Shown in pieces: positions 1-5,846 of a stretch of 13,272 nt of DNA. The DNA lies in assembly GCA_012727685.1 (NCBI GenBank), contig JAAYGO010000237.1, positions 1 to 13,272 of the forward strand. Direction: 5' to 3'. The notes beneath the pieces were generated by a model. It made no database searches, was not told where the DNA came from, and saw nothing but the letters and a program-made list of their open reading frames with translations. The stretch's first letter is position 1. Each line of letters begins with the position of its first letter. The position numbers and the translations under genes are program-made. This stretch comes from Bacillota bacterium. Lineage in GTDB: Bacteria > Bacillota > Dethiobacteria > DTU022.

Positions 1-5
1 CTAAA

Positions 6-25
6 TAGGGCTTCCTGCGCAAGCC
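6..25 (+). repeat. Left terminal inverted repeat of the insertion sequence
   Basis: Twenty bases that pair with 1609-1628 except for one mismatch. The repeat also contains a short internal dyad (GGCTT and AAGCC). It is the likely transposase binding and cleavage site. Confidence 0.88.
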
Positions 26-62
26 GGAAAGCCTTTAAAATAAGGACTTTTTGCCCTTTTTA

Positions 63-71
63 TGATATAAT
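63..71 (+). promoter_or_regulatory. Extended -10 promoter of the transposase
   Basis: A perfect extended -10 element, TG-A-TATAAT, with the hexamer at 66-71. No good -35 hexamer is seen 16-18 bp upstream, which is acceptable for an extended -10 promoter. The predicted start of transcription is near 77-79, inside the left arm of the leader hairpin at 72-81. Confidence 0.6.
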
Positions 72-115
72 AAGTGCAAGGAAAACCATAGAAATCCCTC
101 CAAAACCTTGCACTT
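72..115 (+). promoter_or_regulatory. Leader hairpin in front of the transposase ribosome site
   Basis: AAGTGCAAGG at 72-81 is perfectly complementary to CCTTGCACTT at 106-115, giving a 10-bp stem with a 24-nt loop. The right arm ends directly at the GAGGTG ribosome site (116-121). A transcript starting at the element's own promoter (about 78) would lack most of the left arm, whereas a transcript entering from outside would carry the full stem. I infer a device that blocks transposase translation from read-through RNA, as known for IS10 and IS50. Confidence 0.6.
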
Positions 116-127
116 GAGGTGATGCAA

Positions 128-1594
128 TTGTACCGAAAAAAAGACAACCAGCAAACCATAGAAGACTTCATCTTACCCTTTGACGGCGCCTTGGCGGCCG
201 ACAACCGCTGGGTGATCAAGGCTCAAATGATTCCCTGGGACGACATTGAAGGCGACTACTCCGATCTTTTCCCGAGTGACACCGGCAATGTGGCCAAACC
301 GGCTAGAGTGGCCTTCGGCGCTCTGATAATCAAAGAAACCTTAGGCGTGAGTGACGAAGAAACCGTCGCGCAGATCCAGGAGAACCCTTACCTACAGTAT
401 TTTTTAGGCTTCAAACAATACACCAACAAAAAGCCTTTCGACCCATCTCTGATGACCCGTTTCCGCCAGCGTTTCAGCTTAGAGCAGCTAAACTCCATCA
501 ATGAAACCATCTGCAAGCAGGATAAAAAAGATGATGACGATACGCCCGCTGCAGGTGGGGGCCATACGGACCGGGACAGTTCCGGCGAAAAACCGAAAAA
601 CAAGGGCAAGCTGGTCATGGACGCCACCTGCGTCCCGGCCGACATCCGCTATCCCACCGACTTAAGCCTGCTGAACGAAGCTCGTGAGAAAACTGAAAGC
701 TTCATTGATATCCTCTATGAGCCTTTAAAAGGCAGGATCGACAAACCCCGCACCTACCGCAAGCGGGCGCGGCAAGATTACCTGGCAACAGCGAAGATGC
801 GCAAACCGCGCAAGAACCAGTTGCGTAAGGCGCTTCGCAAGCAGCTCGGCTACGTGTGCCGCAACTTAAAAAGCATTGAGCGGCTGGAAGAGTATTACAT
901 AGAAAGCCCGCTCACCATCGCTCAGGGATTAGAGCTTGAGACCATCAAAGAGCTCTACCGCCAGCAAAAGTACATGTATGACCATAAAACCCACAGTGTG
1001 GAGAACCGTATTGTCAGCATCAGCCAGCCCCATGTGCGACCGATTGTGCGGGGCAAGGCCAGGGCAAGCGTCGAGTTCGGGGCCAAGCTGGCGATTAGCG
1101 TGGTAGACGGTTTCGTCTACATGGAAAAACTCTCCTGGGACAATTTCAACGAAGGAATGACCCTCAAAGAAGCCATTGAAAGATACAAGCTCCGCCACGG
1201 TTACTACCCGGAATCGGTTCATGTGGACAAGATTTATCGCACCCGTGATAATATCCGCTACTGCCGTGAAAAAGGCATCCGCATTAGTGGCCCGAGGCTT
1301 GGCCGGCCGCCGAAAGAACCGGATCCGGCGGCCAGAAAGCAGGCTCATCAGGACGCGCTCGACCGCATCTGCAGCGAAGGCAAATTCGGTGAAGGAAAAC
1401 GACGATACGGGTTAGACTTGATTAAGGAGAAGCTGCAAGAAACCAGTGAAACGACAATCATGATCAACCTGATAGTGATGAACTTGGCCCACTTGTACCG
1501 GGGTCTTTTTGTCTTTTTTTCAAAGAACGTTTTTCGCGCTTTCAAAGCGAAATTTTTACTGCCGGCGAGCCGGTTTTTGCCAGTCGCAGCTTAG
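128..1594 (+). CDS. DDE transposase, IS5/IS1182-like
   Basis: This cuts and joins the ends of the insertion sequence. The N-terminal part (about residues 1-115) has the DUF772-type domain of IS5-group transposases, including GNVAKPARVAFGALIIKE and ENPYLQYFLG. The catalytic triad can be read as D165 in MDATCVPADIRYP, D367 in HVDKIYRTRDN, and E417 in SEGKFGEGKRRYG, with a basic residue seven positions after the Glu. A long basic helical insert separates the two Asp residues. The start is set at TTG 128 because GAGGTG (116-121) is correctly spaced from it and the protein then begins MYRKKDNQ, which I recall as the usual family start; ATG 122 and GTG 119 are in frame but lie on top of the ribosome site. 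Length 488 residues, full for the family, with no internal stop. The C-terminus is rich in Phe and basic residues. Confidence 0.9.
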   Translation: MYRKKDNQQTIEDFILPFDGALAADNRWVIKAQMIPWDDIEGDYSDLFPSDTGNVAKPARVAFGALIIKETLGVSDEETVAQIQENPYLQYFLGFKQYTNKKPFDPSLMTRFRQRFSLEQLNSINETICKQDKKDDDDTPAAGGGHTDRDSSGEKPKNKGKLVMDATCVPADIRYPTDLSLLNEAREKTESFIDILYEPLKGRIDKPRTYRKRARQDYLATAKMRKPRKNQLRKALRKQLGYVCRNLKSIERLEEYYIESPLTIAQGLELETIKELYRQQKYMYDHKTHSVENRIVSISQPHVRPIVRGKARASVEFGAKLAISVVDGFVYMEKLSWDNFNEGMTLKEAIERYKLRHGYYPESVHVDKIYRTRDNIRYCREKGIRISGPRLGRPPKEPDPAARKQAHQDALDRICSEGKFGEGKRRYGLDLIKEKLQETSETTIMINLIVMNLAHLYRGLFVFFSKNVFRAFKAKFLLPASRFLPVAA

Positions 1595-1608
1595 TTTTTT
1601 AATACAAG

Positions 1609-1628
1609 GGCTTGTGCAGGAAGCCCTA
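1609..1628 (-). repeat. Right terminal inverted repeat of the insertion sequence
   Basis: The reverse complement matches the left repeat (6-25) at 19 of 20 bases. The segment is itself a dyad (AGGGCTT 1607-1613 and AAGCCCT 1621-1627), so it can form a hairpin in RNA or single-stranded DNA. No T-run follows, so it is not an evident terminator, and transposase transcription could continue into fliS. Confidence 0.88.
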
Positions 1629-1650
1629 ATTATAATCAGAGGTGCTGAAA

Positions 1651-2046
1651 ATGGCGTCTAGGCCTAATCCTTACCAGAGCTACCGGCAGGCCCAGGTGGA
1701 AACTGCCGATCAGCGGACTCTATTGTTAATGCTTTACGGCGGGGCGCTCAAGTTTTTGCGCCAGGGGCGCGAGGCGATGCTCACAGGCGATATTGCGGAG
1801 ACCAACCGGCTGTTGGGGCGGGTGCAGGATATCCTGTGCGAGCTGATCGGCTCCCTTAACCCTGCTGTGCCGGATCTGGCCCACAACCTCTTTCTGCTCT
1901 ATGAATTTATGCATCACCGCCTGGTGCAGGCCAACGTGCAAAAAGAGCCTTCATACCTGGATGAAGTGGAGCAGATGTTGCTCACCCTTCAGGAAGCCTG
2001 GCAGGCGGCGCTACAGCAGCCGCAGGCTGCGGGCAGCGCAATCTAA
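1651..2046 (+). CDS. fliS: Flagellin export chaperone FliS
   Basis: FliS binds the disordered C-terminus of flagellin in the cytosol, stops premature polymerisation and delivers it to the export gate. The 131-residue product has the family's usual length and all-helical make-up: an NPYQSYRQAQVETADQRTLL start, then LMLYGGALKFLRQG, and a C-terminal helix with YLDEVEQMLLTLQEAW. ATG 1651 is preferred over the in-frame GTG 1642, because AGAGGTG (1638-1644) is a well-spaced ribosome site for the ATG and the family usually begins close to the NPYQ motif. fliD normally lies directly upstream in relatives; here the insertion sequence ends 22 bp before the start codon, keeping the ribosome site but removing native upstream sequence. 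Expression may depend on read-through from the element. A strong terminator follows, so fliS is a separate unit from flgB onward. Confidence 0.93.
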   Translation: MASRPNPYQSYRQAQVETADQRTLLLMLYGGALKFLRQGREAMLTGDIAETNRLLGRVQDILCELIGSLNPAVPDLAHNLFLLYEFMHHRLVQANVQKEPSYLDEVEQMLLTLQEAWQAALQQPQAAGSAI

Positions 2047-2074
2047 AAGCTGCTTTTTTTGAAAGCGTTATTCC

Positions 2075-2098
2075 GGCGCGGCGTTGCCGCGCCTTTTT
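2075..2098 (+). terminator. Intrinsic terminator after fliS
   Basis: A perfect 8-bp GC stem, GGCGCGGC (2075-2082) with GCCGCGCC (2086-2093), a 3-nt loop, and TTTTT directly after it (2094-2098). It ends the fliS transcript and insulates the riboswitch region from transcription of fliS and the insertion sequence. Confidence 0.9.
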
Positions 2099-2720
2099 GT
2101 CCGGCTAGCGTTATGGCCCGGGCAATTATTTTAATGGACCCTGACTATATTTCCCGGGAAAAGCATACCTTTCAAAGCCGCCGGTTTTTATGCCATTGCG
2201 GCAGCCGAATTCGCCCCCTCACCCTGATCCTCTTCCCCAGAGCTCTCCTCTTCAGCATCTTCGCCTAAGCTTTTTCAAGTTTTAACCTGACCAAACCACC
2301 TTTTGGACTGCCCCAGGATCAGGCAGGTATTGTTCTTTAAACCTGCAAAATTAGTCGAAAAAGGAAGATTGATCTTCACGAAAATGAAAAATTTGTTGAT
2401 TAAAAAGAAGGATTTATGAAACTTTTTGTAGAATAACATTTGACCAAATAATTAAATTAAGGTAAAAATGGGGAAGATCAATAAACTGAGGAGTATTTTA
2501 TTAAATATCGGAAACTTATGACTACAGTGCAGTTTTTTTTCTAATAATGTTTTGGAGCCAGAACTGCCCGGTACGAAGCAGCCGCTGATTTTAATGATTT
2601 GGTGCAGCAACGTAACAATTAAAGGCGACAGCTCAAAGGAAAGGACAGGTGCATATATTCGTGGTCTAGAGGGGCACCGGATACTATTGTCGCGGCTCCA
2701 GGGTTTTTTGATTCTCAAAT
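2099..2720. other. Gene-free stretch between fliS terminator and riboswitch
   Basis: About 620 bases without a credible gene. The composition drops sharply in GC from about 2280 to 2560. The open frames here lack ribosome sites and family resemblance. Points that can be seen: a possible minus-strand acidic coding tail (2188-2274), a 6-bp inverted repeat GCAGGT/ACCTGC (2323-2328 and 2341-2346), a plausible sigma-A promoter (2440-2468), and an eight-T run at about 2532-2539 without a strong stem before it. I infer promoter and leader DNA for the flagellar operon, perhaps mixed with eroded gene or mobile-element debris. Confidence 0.6.
2440..2468 (+). promoter_or_regulatory. Possible sigma-A promoter for the flagellar operon
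   Basis: TTGACC (2440-2445) is followed after exactly 17 bp by TAAAAA (2463-2468) in very AT-rich DNA. The -35 is 5 of 6 and the -10 is 4 of 6 to consensus. Transcription would begin near 2475 and give a leader of about 425 nt that contains the riboswitch. I found no convincing sigma-D (sigma-28) promoter. AT-rich DNA gives chance matches, so this is tentative. Confidence 0.35.
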
Positions 2721-2809
2721 TCTGGATTTCGAAGGAGCAAACCCGTTGTCAGGCGGGGAGGCAAAGCCATGGGGCCTTTGTCAAGGGAGCGCCAGGTTGC
2801 CGGTCCGGA
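2721..2809 (+). ncRNA. GEMM-I cyclic dinucleotide riboswitch aptamer
   Basis: The conserved core of the c-di-GMP-I (GEMM-I) aptamer is readable in order: GCAAACC (2737-2743), the stem CCCG...CGGG (2742-2757) capped by a GTCA loop after two T-G wobbles, GCAAAGCC (2761-2768), a P3-like hairpin CCTT/AAGG (2775-2778 and 2783-2786), and GCC-AGGTTGCCG (2791-2802). An outer helix can form between TCTGGA (2721-2726) and TCCGGA (2804-2809). It lies in the leader of flgB, upstream of an intrinsic terminator, an arrangement known for the c-di-GMP riboswitch of the Clostridioides difficile flgB operon. By hand alignment with the Vibrio Vc2 aptamer, the base contacting one guanine of the ligand (G20 in Vc2) is A2736 here. 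Ligand choice, c-di-GMP or cyclic AMP-GMP, is therefore open. Confidence 0.87.
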
Positions 2810-2848
2810 GAAAGATGGATTAATGGTCCTTGGTTTCGCACTATTCGG

Positions 2849-2879
2849 CGAGACAACCGGCGGGTTGTCTCGTTTTCTT
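2849..2879 (+). terminator. Riboswitch expression platform: intrinsic terminator
   Basis: A 10-bp stem, CGAGACAACC (2849-2858) with GGTTGTCTCG (2863-2872), closes a GGCG loop and is followed by TTTTCTT. It stands between the aptamer and flgB, so transcription of the operon must pass it. Its 5' arm and loop (2854-2861, CAACCGGC) are also complementary to GCC-A-GGTTG in the aptamer (2791-2799, one bulged A). The terminator should therefore form when ligand holds the aptamer together: an OFF switch. Confidence 0.88.
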
Positions 2880-2901
2880 AAAGACTGAAGGGGGCTTTAA
2901 G

Positions 2902-3303
2902 ATGGCCGTGTTTAATGATCGGATCATGTTCTGGCTGACCAGGGGACTGGATGCTGCCTCCTTGCGCCAGCGCGTGCTGGCGCACAACCTGGCCAACCTG
3001 AATACGCCGGGTTTTAAGCGTTCGTCCGTGTCGTTTGAGGAGAGGCTGCAGCAGGCGAGAGCGGCAGGGCAACTGCCCCTGGCGCGCACCCACGAGCGGC
3101 ACCTGCAGCCCCCTTCCGCCGCGGCTGAACCGCAGGTAATCACGGAAAAGCATACCGCGCGCCGCCTCGACGGGAACAACGTGGACCTGGAGCGCGAGAT
3201 GCTGGAACTGGTGGAGAACCAGTTGCGCTACAACGCCTACATCCAGCAGCTAAACAGCCGCCTGGACAACTGGCGTGTTGTGATCAATGAAGGGAGGCGT
3301 TAA
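2902..3303 (+). CDS. flgB: Flagellar proximal rod protein FlgB
   Basis: FlgB is one of the rod subunits that continue the axis outward from the MS ring. It is exported by the flagellar type III apparatus and polymerises in the cell wall. The product has 133 residues, typical for the family, with the rod/hook-family N-terminal helix and signature (AHNLANLNTPGFKR, residues 28-40) and a C-terminal heptad helix (about 95-133, including LEREMLELVENQLRYNAYIQQLNSRLDNW). ATG 2902 is chosen because AAGGGGG (2888-2894) lies seven bases before it; an in-frame ATG at 2830 lies upstream of the terminator hairpin and would translate through it, so it is rejected. It is the first gene of the operon, directly behind the riboswitch terminator. 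The flgC start is only two bases past its stop, which suggests coupled translation. Confidence 0.96.
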   Translation: MAVFNDRIMFWLTRGLDAASLRQRVLAHNLANLNTPGFKRSSVSFEERLQQARAAGQLPLARTHERHLQPPSAAAEPQVITEKHTARRLDGNNVDLEREMLELVENQLRYNAYIQQLNSRLDNWRVVINEGRR

Positions 3304-3305
3304 GT

Positions 3306-3743
3306 TTGTCCCTTTTTACCGCGTTTGAAATTTCCGGCTCCGCCCTGACCGCAGAAAAGCTGCGCCTGGAGGTGATCGCGGGCAACCTGGCCAACATGCA
3401 GACCACGCGCACTCCGGAGGGAGGTCCTTACCGGCGGCGCACGGTGGTCTTTGCCGAGGCGCTCGCCGCGCAAAGGACCCGCGGCGCAAACCAAAAGGGC
3501 GGCGCTTTTCCGGGACGGGGGGTGCGCGTGGAGCGCATTTACGCCGACCGGGGTGAGCCGCAGCTTGTTTATGACCCCGAGCATCCCGATGCCGGTGCTG
3601 ACGGCTACGTCCGCTACCCCAATATCGAGCTGGCCCGGGAGATGACCGACATGATCACCGCCCTGCGCTCCTACGAGGCAAACGCCACGGCGGTGAATAC
3701 AGCGAAGAGCCTTTACCTGAAAGCCCTGGAGATTGGACGCTAG
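3306..3743 (+). CDS. flgC: Flagellar proximal rod protein FlgC
   Basis: FlgC is the second proximal rod subunit, exported and assembled with FlgB and FliE. Residues 1-30 carry the family start FTAFEISGSALTAEKLRLEVIAGNLAN, and the C-terminal part (about 100-145) has NIELAREMTDMITALRSYEANATAVNTAK, the usual FlgC end. The 145-residue length is normal. Translation starts at TTG 3306; AGGGAGG (3291-3297), inside the end of flgB, lies eight bases before it, and no in-frame ATG would leave the conserved N-terminus intact. The two-base gap to flgB suggests translational coupling. An unusually long, structured spacer follows before fliE. Confidence 0.96.
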   Translation: MSLFTAFEISGSALTAEKLRLEVIAGNLANMQTTRTPEGGPYRRRTVVFAEALAAQRTRGANQKGGAFPGRGVRVERIYADRGEPQLVYDPEHPDAGADGYVRYPNIELAREMTDMITALRSYEANATAVNTAKSLYLKALEIGR

Positions 3744-3916
3744 AAGCGTGGTGCCCTCCATTCGGAGAGGGCCCGCCAGGCCAGTGGGGCCACCAGGCGA
3801 GGGCATCCAGAGGATGAACATGATGTCGCCATAATCCCTTCTTCACCCTTTGGGGAGCTTATGGCGAGGGGACTGAATTCATTGCTCGCTTTTCAAGCTT
3901 AGGAGGAATTAAGAGC
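3744..3916 (+). other. Structured spacer between flgC and fliE
   Basis: These 173 bases hold no gene but several inverted repeats: GCCCTC/GAGGGC (3754-3759 and 3768-3773), CGCC/GGCG (3775-3778 and 3796-3799), and a strong TCGCCATAA/TTATGGCGA pair (3826-3834 and 3859-3867) that continues inward with TCCC/GGGA (3835-3838 and 3853-3856). ATGAA (3814-3818) and TTCAT (3878-3882) could close it outside. No T-tract follows any stem, so this is not a plain terminator. It could be an mRNA processing or stability element, or a decayed repeat such as an IS200/IS605 end. The fliE ribosome site AGGAGG begins at 3901. Confidence 0.55.
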
Positions 3917-4219
3917 ATGGAAGCAATCAGCGGTACACTTCTTGCTGCGCCCAAGACGCTAAGTGCCGGGCGCACCGCAGCTTCGCCCGAAAAGCAGGAG
4001 CTTTCTTTTGGGGAGATGCTGCAAAACGCCTTGAGCGGGGTGAACCGGCTCCAGAAGGAAGCAGACCAGGCTGCCATGGAGCTTTTGAGCGGCGATACAG
4101 ACAACCTGCACCAGGTCATGCTCAAGGTCGAGGAAGCGCGACTATCCCTGCAGCTGACCGTGCAGGTGGTGAACAAGCTTATCCAGGCCTACCAGGATCT
4201 TTCGCGCATGCAGATCTAG
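3917..4219 (+). CDS. fliE: Flagellar hook-basal body protein FliE
   Basis: FliE joins the FliF MS ring to the rod and is among the first substrates exported. The protein has 100 residues, as usual for the family. It has a variable N-terminus followed by the conserved region SFGEMLQNALSGVNRLQKEADQAAMELLSGD (about 33-65), where the Gly-Asp turn precedes the LHQVMLKVEEARLSLQLTVQVVNKLIQAYQDL helix (about 70-97). ATG 3917 follows AGGAGG (3901-3906) by ten bases. It is the first gene after the structured spacer, and the sequence shows no promoter for it, so I infer it is expressed from upstream of flgB. Confidence 0.95.
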   Translation: MEAISGTLLAAPKTLSAGRTAASPEKQELSFGEMLQNALSGVNRLQKEADQAAMELLSGDTDNLHQVMLKVEEARLSLQLTVQVVNKLIQAYQDLSRMQI

Positions 4220-4300
4220 CCGGCAGCGGGAGTGAGGAAGTGCGAAAGAGGCAGAAGCAATCGCAGTCGCAGGAGGTAATCGGCAGGAGGGAGCAGCACC

Positions 4301-5839
4301 ATGGCCGAGGAGATTAGAACAGAGGCGCCTGTGCATGCCACCCGAAACCGCATGGGCTCATTGTGGAAGAGTTTGAAAAGGCCGGCCCGCCTGGCCATTA
4401 TGGCCGTTGCCGCTTTGACGGCGGTGGTGATCATCTGGCTTTTGGCGGACAGCCTGATCCCTGTGCCCATGGAGGTGCTCTTCCACCGCCTCGATCCGCT
4501 GCAGGCAAATGAAGTGGCCTCCATGCTGGAGGAAGAGGGGATTCCCTACAAAATTACCGACGGCGGCAGCACGATCCTGGTGCCGCGCGACAAGCGCGAC
4601 CGCCTGCGCCTGACCATTTCCCCTAATCTCTACGCCCAGGGCGCCGGCTTTGCCCTTTTTGAAAACGACAGCCTCGTGGCCAGTGATTTTGAGCGGCGGG
4701 TGCAGTGGCAGATCGCCCTGGAGGAAGAGCTGCGCCGCACCATCACCAGCATTGAAGCGATCGATCAGGCCCGGGTGCACCTGGTTATCCCGGAAGGAAG
4801 TCTTTTCCTGCGGGAGCGGGGCACCCCTTCGGCCTCTATTTTTTTACGGCTCGCGCCCATGGCCTCCCTCAGCGAGTCCCAGGTGCGCGGTATCGTGAGC
4901 CTGGTGGCGGGCAGCGTGGAAGGGCTGCAGCCGGAGAACGTCAACATTGTCGATTCCAGCGGCAATATCCTCCACGATGCTTTTTCCGCCATGGCGGATC
5001 TGCCCTTATCCGGGGCCGTGGAGGAGCGGATGGCGCTGAAGCGCCAGTTTGAGCGCGAGCTGGAAAACCGCATCCGCGCCATTCTCGAACAGATATACGG
5101 CGCGGGGAAGGCGCTGGCCATGGTCACGGCGGATCTCGATTTCAATACGCGGGAAACCACCAGGGTGACCTATAATGATGAGCCGGTGGAGCGCTCCACC
5201 CAGCGGGTAGAAGAGCGCTCCGAGGGGGTCGCTCCCGGCGGAGAGGTCGGTGATTCGAATATTCCCGGTTACAGCGCCGTTGCTAGCGGCGACTATAGCT
5301 ATGAACGGATTGAAGAGACCATCAATTACGAGATCGGGGAAACCCGCGAATTTATAGCCTCAGCGCCGGGTGAGATTGTGCGCCTCTCGGCAGCGGTGGT
5401 GATCGACCAGCAGACCGCTACTCCGGTAGGAACGGAGCAGGTTTCGTCCCTGGTCTCCGCCGCCCTCGGTTTGAATGAAGCGCGGGGCGACAGCGTTACC
5501 GTGCAGCTGCTCCCCTTTGACTCCTCCTGGAGAGAGGAATGGGAGGGAGAAGAGCAGCCTGCGCCGTCCCCGCTTGCCTCTTATTTTGGCTATGCGGCAG
5601 TAGCTGTGGGATTGCTCCTGCTGCTGCTCCTGCTCCTGGTGTTCCTGTTCGGGCGTCGCCCCCGGCTGCGCCACCGCGGGGATGAACGGGTCTTTTTAGA
5701 GCAGGCCGCGGCTGTGGAGACCACGCCTGCGGCGCCGCCGGCCGATGAAGAGCAGTGGCGCAAAGAGCTGCGCCGCCTGGCTGAAGAAGAGCCGGCCAGC
5801 GTGGCCCAATTGATAAAAACATGGCTGTTGGAGGAGTAG
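4301..5839 (+). CDS. fliF: Flagellar MS-ring protein FliF
   Basis: FliF forms the membrane MS ring on which the rotor, export gate and rod are built. The 512-residue product, near the family's usual length, has a first membrane segment at about 31-49, periplasmic YscJ/FliF ring domains (about 50-230, including FHRLDPLQANEVASMLEEEGIPYKI and VNIVDSSG) and a FliF C-terminal domain. A second membrane segment at about 429-450 is an almost pure Leu run. The cytoplasmic tail ends EEEPASVAQLIKTWLLEE, the short helix that binds FliG. ATG 4301 follows AGGAGGG (4285-4291) by nine bases; a second AGGAGG at 4271-4276 is further away. The spacer to fliE is 81 bases and contains no obvious gene. fliG begins seven bases after the stop. 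Confidence 0.97.
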   Translation: MAEEIRTEAPVHATRNRMGSLWKSLKRPARLAIMAVAALTAVVIIWLLADSLIPVPMEVLFHRLDPLQANEVASMLEEEGIPYKITDGGSTILVPRDKRDRLRLTISPNLYAQGAGFALFENDSLVASDFERRVQWQIALEEELRRTITSIEAIDQARVHLVIPEGSLFLRERGTPSASIFLRLAPMASLSESQVRGIVSLVAGSVEGLQPENVNIVDSSGNILHDAFSAMADLPLSGAVEERMALKRQFERELENRIRAILEQIYGAGKALAMVTADLDFNTRETTRVTYNDEPVERSTQRVEERSEGVAPGGEVGDSNIPGYSAVASGDYSYERIEETINYEIGETREFIASAPGEIVRLSAAVVIDQQTATPVGTEQVSSLVSAALGLNEARGDSVTVQLLPFDSSWREEWEGEEQPAPSPLASYFGYAAVAVGLLLLLLLLLVFLFGRRPRLRHRGDERVFLEQAAAVETTPAAPPADEEQWRKELRRLAEEEPASVAQLIKTWLLEE

Positions 5840-5846
5840 TGACGCA

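Larger units (their letters stand above)
6..1628 (+). mobile_element. Complete IS5/IS1182-like insertion sequence
   Basis: The element is bounded by inverted repeats at 6-25 and 1609-1628 that match at 19 of 20 positions (TAGGGCTTCCTGCGCAAGCC against the same with A for G at the 14th base). Between them lies one full-length transposase gene with its own promoter and no frameshift, so the copy looks recent and possibly active. Base composition is visibly less GC-rich than the flagellar genes, which suggests acquisition from elsewhere. The target duplication is not clear: a TA lies at both inner borders (6-7 and 1627-1628) and may be part of the repeat or a 2-bp duplication, and only five bases of left flank are visible. 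The family call rests on the transposase; the subgroup is uncertain. The element lies 22 bp upstream of the fliS start and is transcribed in the same direction. Confidence 0.9.

Noticed and set aside
1..7. Target-site duplication for the insertion sequence
   Set aside because: The 3-4 bases flanking each end do not match. Only a TA at both borders is shared, which may belong to the inverted repeat, so I do not claim a duplication.
929..1348. Minus-strand open frame inside the transposase
   Set aside because: It lies opposite the catalytic part of a well-supported transposase and shows no recognisable protein features.
1631..1636. Perfect TATAAT just outside the right end of the insertion sequence, as a hybrid promoter for fliS
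   Set aside because: There is no -35-like hexamer at 16-18 bp, and a start near 1643 would remove the fliS ribosome site. It may be a chance AT match.
2059..2268. A 69-codon open frame after fliS
   Set aside because: It begins inside the fliS terminator region, has no ribosome site, and its composition is not protein-like.
2490..2520. Sigma-28 type -10 (CCGATAT) on the minus strand
   Set aside because: No TAAA -35 element at the required spacing and no minus-strand gene to serve.
2520..2540. Terminator ending in the eight-T run at 2532-2539
   Set aside because: The stem before it can form only about three pairs, too weak for an intrinsic terminator.
2552..2881. A 109-codon open frame on the + strand
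   Set aside because: It runs through the riboswitch aptamer and terminator, has no ribosome site and resembles no family. The RNA explanation accounts for the sequence.
4232..4279. A 15-residue open frame (GTG start) between fliE and fliF
   Set aside because: It has no ribosome site of its own, and its stop lies in a ribosome-site-like AGGAGGTAA of the fliF leader. There is no evidence that it is translated usefully.
5604..5650. CTG/CTC-rich run coding poly-Leu in FliF as a phase-variable tract
   Set aside because: The repeat is imperfect and triplet-based, so slippage would not shift the frame. It is adequately explained by the second membrane segment.
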